9,707 nt of DNA from an uncultured Oscillibacter sp. (lineage in GTDB: Bacteria > Bacillota > Clostridia > Oscillospirales > Oscillospiraceae): the NCBI GenBank assembly GCA_946183715.1, contig CAMHDB010000058.1, positions 1 through 9,707 of the forward strand. Direction: 5' to 3'. A program made the translations under genes and the position numbers. The notes under the pieces are model-generated. The model searched no databases, was not told the DNA's origin, and was given only the letters and a program-made list of their open reading frames with translations. Within the stretch, counting starts at the first letter, position 1. Each line of letters starts with the position of its first letter. Below are positions 5,987 through 9,707 of this stretch, in pieces.

Positions 5987-8035
5987 ATGAAAAAACGTCT
6001 TTTATCCATACTCTGCGCGCTCTGCGTACTCTGTACGCTGATACCGGTCGGGGCGTTGGCGGCGGTCGAAAGCTCGTTCGGCGACATCTCCGACGCCCCC
6101 ACCGCCGCCGCCGTCGAGACTTTGCGCGTCATGGGCGTGCTCGACGGATTCTCCGACGGCACGTTCCGCCCCGGCGAAAGCCTCAACCGCGCCCAATTCT
6201 GCAAGATGGTGATTCTCGTCACGGGTTCCGAACGCGAACTGGGCCGCTATTCCGTCATCACCGTATTCCCCGACGTGAAGCCCTCCTACTGGGCCGCGCC
6301 GTACATCAACCTCGCCGCGCGCGGACAGAACATCATCAAGGGCTATTCCGACGGCCTTTTCCACCCCGAACGTACCGTCACGCTCGGGCAGGCCGTCACG
6401 ATTCTTCTCCGCCTCCTCGGCTACAAGGACGAGGACGTTGGCGGCGTGTGGCCCGACGGCTACATGTCTATGGCGGCGTCCACGGGGCTGACGGACGGCG
6501 TGGGCGACGACAGCGCCGCCCCGCTCGGGCGCGGACGCGCGGCGATTCTCTTCTCGAACCTTCTCCGGGCCTCGACGGCCTCGGGCACCGCGTTCTGTAC
6601 GCTCAGCGCCGAAACGACGCTGAAATCGTTCGACACCGCCGCCGGGACGATGGTCACGGAGAACGGCACGTACTCTATGGACACCGTGCGCACGTCCGCC
6701 GGGTTAGTCGGAAACCGCGGGAAAGTCGTACTCCGCGACAACAAGGCCCTGACATTCCTGCCCACCCCGCCGAACGAAGTCACGGAAATCAGCGGCGCGG
6801 TCTTTATACAGACTGACCGTTCGGCGCGGGGGCTGTCGGCGCTGACGGAGGAGCGCGAGGATTACCGGATTGTCAAGAACGGCCTCGACGCCTCCGCGAG
6901 TGATTTGCGCGTCGGCGACGTGGCAACCTACGTCCCCGCGACGAATACGGTCTCCGTCTGCGACACCCGCCTGACCGCCTACTATGAGAACTGCTACCCG
7001 TCGCCGGACGAACCGGAGACCGTCGAACTGCTCGGCGGCACGACGTTTTCCGTACTCCCGACCGCCGCCGACATGCTCTCGAACTTCCGCCCCGGACAGC
7101 TCGTGACATTCCTGCTCACCGCCGACGGGCGGATTGCCGGGGCCGTCGAAAGCGACAGCGGCAGTCTCCGCGACAACGCCGTATTCATTCGCGGCGGCGC
7201 GTCCGACGGCGACGGCGAGGCGGCAGTCTCCGGGAATGCGCGCCTGCTCTGCGGCGGCGGCGAAATCCCCGTCAAGTGCGCACTCCCCGACAGCGTGGGC
7301 ACGGCGGCGCGCGTCTCGTGGGACAGCGACAACTCCCCGCGCTTCCACAGCCTTACTAGCGCCGTCTCCGGTACGCTCGACCTCTCCGCGCGGAAACTCG
7401 GCTCCGCCAGACTTGCCGACAACGTGCGCATTTACGACGAGGAGGGCGACGCCGTTACCCTCAACGCCGATATTCTCTACGCGTCGAAAATCGCGGCCAG
7501 CCGCGTCAACTGGGCCGGGCGCGTCGACCTGATTGTACTCGACAGCCACCCCGGCGCAAGGGTCCTTTACGGCCTCGCGCAAATCCAGTTGAACCACAAC
7601 ACCACGCAGAACCCCGTACACGACGCCGACGGGCGCGACCCCGAAGACGAGGACTGGGTTCCCACTTACGAACACTCCACGCAAAGCGAGCTTTCGCTGT
7701 CCATTGACAGCGGCGGGACTGTCTCCGGGCCGTACAACATCACCTATGACAACGTCCGCACGGGCGATATGGTCTCCGCGACGTTCAACAAAAAGGGTAC
7801 CGGCCTCGCCAGCGTGAAAAAGCTGAAGAAAGTCGAAAACGTGTCCTTCTCGTCATGGGCGGGGAAAAGCGCGGTGAGTGTCGGCGGGCGCACGTACACC
7901 ATCCCGGAAGGCCTCCTGTGCTACAACCGCGACAACGGGCGCTGGATGTCCCTCGACGACGCGAAAGTGTACGCCAAGCGCGCCGCGCTCTACGTCGAAG
8001 ACGGCATTGTCCGCGTGCTGGAAGTCAGAACCTGA
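5987..8035 (+). CDS. Secreted S-layer homology (SLH) domain protein
   Basis: The 682-residue protein begins with a clear signal peptide (basic MKKR, a hydrophobic core, and likely cleavage after ALA at residue 25). Three SLH modules follow: 31-78 (with GFSDGTFRPGESLNRAQF), 94-145 (FPDVKPSYWAAPYINLA and GYSDGLFHPE), and a degenerate third at about 155-193 that keeps WPDGYMSMA and a divergent LGRGRAAILFSNLL. SLH modules usually bind pyruvylated secondary cell-wall polymer, so the protein should be wall-attached. The remaining roughly 490 residues are beta-rich by inspection, with segments such as DLRVGDVATYVPATNTVSV and FRPGQLVTFLLTADGRIAGAV. I recognise no catalytic motif. It is the last gene of the cluster, 6 bases after the small frame, and is followed by a terminator. 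Its repeated linkage to such exporters could be tested in other genomes. Confidence 0.9.
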   Translation: MKKRLLSILCALCVLCTLIPVGALAAVESSFGDISDAPTAAAVETLRVMGVLDGFSDGTFRPGESLNRAQFCKMVILVTGSERELGRYSVITVFPDVKPSYWAAPYINLAARGQNIIKGYSDGLFHPERTVTLGQAVTILLRLLGYKDEDVGGVWPDGYMSMAASTGLTDGVGDDSAAPLGRGRAAILFSNLLRASTASGTAFCTLSAETTLKSFDTAAGTMVTENGTYSMDTVRTSAGLVGNRGKVVLRDNKALTFLPTPPNEVTEISGAVFIQTDRSARGLSALTEEREDYRIVKNGLDASASDLRVGDVATYVPATNTVSVCDTRLTAYYENCYPSPDEPETVELLGGTTFSVLPTAADMLSNFRPGQLVTFLLTADGRIAGAVESDSGSLRDNAVFIRGGASDGDGEAAVSGNARLLCGGGEIPVKCALPDSVGTAARVSWDSDNSPRFHSLTSAVSGTLDLSARKLGSARLADNVRIYDEEGDAVTLNADILYASKIAASRVNWAGRVDLIVLDSHPGARVLYGLAQIQLNHNTTQNPVHDADGRDPEDEDWVPTYEHSTQSELSLSIDSGGTVSGPYNITYDNVRTGDMVSATFNKKGTGLASVKKLKKVENVSFSSWAGKSAVSVGGRTYTIPEGLLCYNRDNGRWMSLDDAKVYAKRAALYVEDGIVRVLEVRT

Positions 8036-8056
8036 TTCGGAAATTCGGATAACAAC

Positions 8057-8099
8057 AAAAGTCCCTCCCGGCGTACCGGGGAGGGACTTTTCGTTTCTT
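8057..8099. terminator. Strong intrinsic terminator, probably bidirectional
   Basis: AAAAGTCCCTCCC (8057-8069) is the exact inverse complement of GGGAGGGACTTTT (8079-8091), giving a 13-bp stem with a 9-base loop, in which GG/CC can pair further. The plus strand continues TCGTTTCTT, ending the SLH operon. The minus strand runs from the stem into TTTTGTTGTT, so the hairpin also serves the leftward toxin-antitoxin transcript, whose restored stop codon (8098-8100) abuts it. Confidence 0.88.
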
Positions 8100-8399
8100 A
8101 ATGTGACGCCCTTTTTCCAAAGATGTCGCTGTGTGTGCCGGTATGCGTCAGCGTCAGCGTCAACACATTCCCGTCGACACGGTAAAGTAACAGCCAATCC
8201 GGCGCAATGTGACATTCCCGGTGTCCAATCCAATCCCCGGTGAGCGCGTGGTCTCTGTGCTTCTTCGGCAACGCCTCCCCATCGCGAGAAGGTCGATGAC
8301 TTCTTGTAGAAGTCGTATATTCGCCCCGCGTTTGACTGCCCGTTTGTAGTCCTTCTTAAACTGAGAAGTGGATTTGACAATATACTTTGTCGGTCTCAT
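8098..8399 (-). pseudogene. yafQ: YafQ-type mRNA interferase toxin, frameshifted
   Basis: The frame starts at ATG 8397-8399, overlapping the antitoxin stop by 4 bases (ATGA), and encodes 41 normal YafQ/RelE-superfamily residues (KYIVKSTSQFKKDYKRAVKR...LLQEVIDLLAMG). Then the family sequence jumps by one base: in the other frame it continues ALPKKHRDHALTGDWIGHRE, CHIAPDWLLLYRVDG and TGTHSDIFGKR, ending at TAA 8098-8100. One extra base in the G4 run (plus-strand C 8277-8280) would restore a 100-residue toxin. As written, translation runs out of frame to a TGA at 8160. YafQ toxins cut ribosome-bound mRNA. The expected histidines and the PDW are present in the restored sequence, but the position normally RTGTH reads HTGTH. 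A six-base unit (plus-strand GCGTCA) is tandemly repeated just before this, encoding LTLTLT. It may be a true pseudogene or an assembly error in a homopolymer. Confidence 0.85.
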
Positions 8400-8674
8400 T
8401 TCTCCAAGTCCTCGAAAAACTCGTCCAAATCCGTATATCCCTTTACGGACGGGTCAAGGGCGATTTTCTCCGCTTCCAGCATGGCGGCGACTGTCTCCTT
8501 ATTCGGTTGCTCCAGACGGACTTCAAACGGCAGTCCGCCTTCACGGAGAGATTGCCGGACGAAAATCTGAAACGCCGTGGATAAATTCATGCCTAATTCG
8601 TGAAACAGCTCTTCCGCCTGTTCTTTCAAATCAGAGTCCATGCGGATGTTTACCGTAGTTGTATGAGAACTCAT
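8396..8674 (-). CDS. dinJ: RelB/DinJ-family antitoxin
   Basis: A 92-residue antitoxin that binds and neutralises the adjacent YafQ-type toxin and represses its own promoter. The N-terminal ribbon-helix-helix is clear (TTTVNIRMDSDLKEQAEELF, then LGMNLSTAFQIFVRQSLREG up to about residue 47), followed by the family's GLPFEV block and an acidic C-terminal toxin-binding tail ending DLDEFFEDLEK. I chose ATG 8672-8674 because AAAGGA (8681-8686) lies 6 bases upstream and the protein then starts right at the RHH domain; the open frame extends further upstream without support. It lies 26 bases after the pgeF stop. The gene is intact although its toxin is broken. Local GC is low (25 of 60 bases at 8581-8640), unlike the neighbours. 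Confidence 0.92.
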   Translation of the reverse strand: MSSHTTTVNIRMDSDLKEQAEELFHELGMNLSTAFQIFVRQSLREGGLPFEVRLEQPNKETVAAMLEAEKIALDPSVKGYTDLDEFFEDLEK

Positions 8675-8700
8675 AGCCGCTCCTTTCCGGCCCGACTGTA

Positions 8701-9528
8701 CTACGCCTTCATAATCATGGCGGCCTGTACGCCGCGGGCGTCGCCCATCTTGCGGTGCGACCAGAATAATTCCGGGTGGCACGCCGTACAGATACGCAGT
8801 ACGTCAATCTGCCCCGCCGGAATCCCCGCGCGTAAGAGCCATTCGCGGTTGAGGCCCGCCAAGTCTACTTTCCACTTGTTGCGGGCGCAGTCGTAGCGGA
8901 AATGGGCCTCCGCGCGCTCCCCTAAACTGGCCCGCATGGCGTCGGGCACGTCGCTGTCGGTCTCGAAACAGCCCTGCCCGATACACGGCCCGATTGCGGC
9001 GCGAATCCGGGAGGCGTCCGCGCCCGACAGCTTGCACAGTTCCGCGACGGCCTTCTCTACGATTCCCCCGGCACACCCGCGCCACCCGGCGTGTACGGCC
9101 CCGACGGCCCCCGTCTCCGGGTCGCGGAGAAGGATAATCCCGCAGTCGGCGGAGAAGACCACCAGCGGCAAACCCGATTCCACGGTAATGAGCGCGTCGG
9201 CGGTGTAGTCGCGGGGGGCATGGAGGCCCTTCCCGGCGTCGCGCGCCGTGACTGTCCGGACGGTGGTTTCGTGTACCTGTCTGGCGAGTACGACGCGCTC
9301 CGCGTCCGCGCCGATAGTCGCACAGAAGCGGCGGTAGTTCTCGGCGACGTGCGCGGGTACGTCGCCGCGCCCGGGGCCTAAGTTGAGGCTGTCCCACGGC
9401 GGCCCCGACACCCCGCCCCGGCGCGTCGAAAAGCCGTGCGGGGCGTCGGCGAGTTGCGAGGACGTGTACCAGATGATTTCGCTGTCCCATTGCGTGGTGA
9501 TGTGGGTAATAAACGACACGGCGGACAT
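8701..9528 (-). CDS. pgeF: PgeF / YfiH-family (laccase-domain) protein
   Basis: The 275-residue protein belongs to the YfiH/YlmD/LACC1 family: zinc-dependent cytosolic enzymes acting on purine nucleosides, and in E. coli needed for correct amino-acid choice in peptidoglycan (peptidoglycan editing factor). The three zinc ligands are visible: H86 in RQVHETTV, C129 in SADCG and H146 in HAGWRG. Other family blocks are HGFSTRRGGVS (31-41), AAIGPCIGQGCFE (177-189) and CTACHPELFWSHR (247-259). Length fits the family, with about 18 extra residues before the usual WYTSSQL beginning. AGGAAAGGG ends directly at ATG 9526-9528; if AGGA is the core, the spacing is 5 bases. No in-frame alternative start with a better site was seen. 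It follows the probable secA by about 50 bases and may be cotranscribed with it. Confidence 0.93.
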   Translation of the reverse strand: MSAVSFITHITTQWDSEIIWYTSSQLADAPHGFSTRRGGVSGPPWDSLNLGPGRGDVPAHVAENYRRFCATIGADAERVVLARQVHETTVRTVTARDAGKGLHAPRDYTADALITVESGLPLVVFSADCGIILLRDPETGAVGAVHAGWRGCAGGIVEKAVAELCKLSGADASRIRAAIGPCIGQGCFETDSDVPDAMRASLGERAEAHFRYDCARNKWKVDLAGLNREWLLRAGIPAGQIDVLRICTACHPELFWSHRKMGDARGVQAAMIMKA

Positions 9529-9540
9529 CCCTTTCCTGTA

Positions 9541-9566
9541 ACGCCTCCCCGGCTTGCGGGGAGGCG
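9541..9566 (-). terminator. Hairpin between probable secA and pgeF, weak terminator or attenuator
   Basis: CGCCTCCCC (9542-9550) pairs perfectly with GGGGAGGCG (9558-9566), and one more G-C pair closes a 5-base loop. It follows the upstream stop codon as a terminator would, but on the minus strand the stem is followed by only TT before ACAG, so termination may be partial. It sits just before the pgeF ribosome site. Its 3' arm (CCGGGGAGG) resembles the 3' arm of the terminator at 8057-8091. Confidence 0.55.
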
Positions 9567-9577
9567 GCGTTTCGTGC

Positions 9578-9707
9578 TTACACGGACGATTTCAAGTCGG
9601 GGTGGTACTCGGCGCAGGTACACTTCTTCCACTTCTTCCCGCTCCCGCACGGGCACGGGTCGTTCCGCCCGATTTTGACCACTTTCTTCGGCTGTTTCTT
9701 CGGCGCG
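9578..9707 (-). CDS. secA: Probable SecA C-terminus (SEC-C zinc motif), 5' part outside window
   Basis: The last 42 residues and TAA stop (9578-9580) of a gene entering from the right edge. The tail reads basic APKKQPKKVVKIGR, then NDPCPCGSGKKWKKCTC and AEYHPDLKSSV. This is the SEC-C metal-binding motif that ends SecA, the ATPase of the general secretion pathway, where it binds zinc and contacts SecB or ribosomes. The Lys/Pro/Gln linker and GRNDPCPCGSGK are typical of SecA ends. Cysteine spacing here is CxCx8CxC (C18, C20, C29, C31 of the visible part) instead of the usual CxCx8CC/CH. SEC-C also occurs at the end of other proteins, so the SecA call depends on sequence beyond the window. Confidence 0.68.
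   Translation of the reverse strand, partial: APKKQPKKVVKIGRNDPCPCGSGKKWKKCTCAEYHPDLKSSV

Noticed and set aside
5383..6816. 477-residue plus-strand open frame spanning the permease end and SLH start
   Set aside because: It overlaps three better frames, is extremely Arg-rich and has no recognisable motif; it is a GC-bias artefact.
6704..7684. 326-residue minus-strand open frame opposite the SLH gene (also 1815-2912 opposite the adaptor)
   Set aside because: These are antisense frames kept open by GC3 bias, with no ribosome site and no family resemblance.
8396..8782. Longer antitoxin start upstream of 8674
   Set aside because: The extra residues are Arg/Gly-rich, overlap the end of pgeF and lack a ribosome site; the ATG at 8674 has one and begins at the RHH domain.
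8675..8800. Own promoter and operator of the antitoxin inside the end of pgeF
   Set aside because: I looked for -35/-10 pairs and a RelB-type palindrome on the minus strand and found nothing convincing.

Overview
The window looks like chromosomal DNA of a GC-rich, spore-forming (or recently spore-forming) member of the Clostridia, probably the Oscillospiraceae or a relative. This rests on gene content and base composition: a SpoIIQ-type gene behind a forespore-type promoter, AGGAGG-type ribosome sites, an S-layer-homology protein with a Gram-positive signal peptide, and high GC with strong GC3 bias. No species can be named from the sequence.

Layout. Positions 1-831 (minus strand) hold the N-terminal 277 residues of a SpoIIQ-like M23-family protein that runs off the left edge. 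A 260-base divergent spacer (832-1091) carries a sigma-F-like promoter for that gene, two small hairpins, and a possible vegetative promoter for the rightward genes. Positions 1092-8035 form a tight co-directional cluster: a 711-residue membrane fusion protein built from two tandem copies of the adaptor fold, a MacB-type ABC ATPase, a Uma2-family nuclease-like protein, a MacB/FtsX-type permease, a 54-residue GTG-start membrane protein, and a 682-residue secreted SLH-domain protein. Spacing within the cluster is short or overlapping. A strong terminator at 8057-8091, usable in both directions, closes it.

The right part (8098-9707) is on the minus strand: the zinc-binding C-terminus of probable SecA (entering from the right edge), pgeF (YfiH/YlmD family), then a DinJ-YafQ-type toxin-antitoxin pair whose toxin frame is broken by one missing base in a G run.

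How the genes may work together. The adaptor, ATPase and permease form a MacAB/LolCDE-like tripartite exporter. In a cell without an outer membrane, the double-length adaptor would reach into the cell wall, where the SLH protein is expected to bind. The small membrane protein and the Uma2 protein are embedded in the same transcription unit, but their roles are unknown. The Uma2 gene and the toxin-antitoxin pair are visibly richer in AT than their neighbours, which suggests later acquisition.
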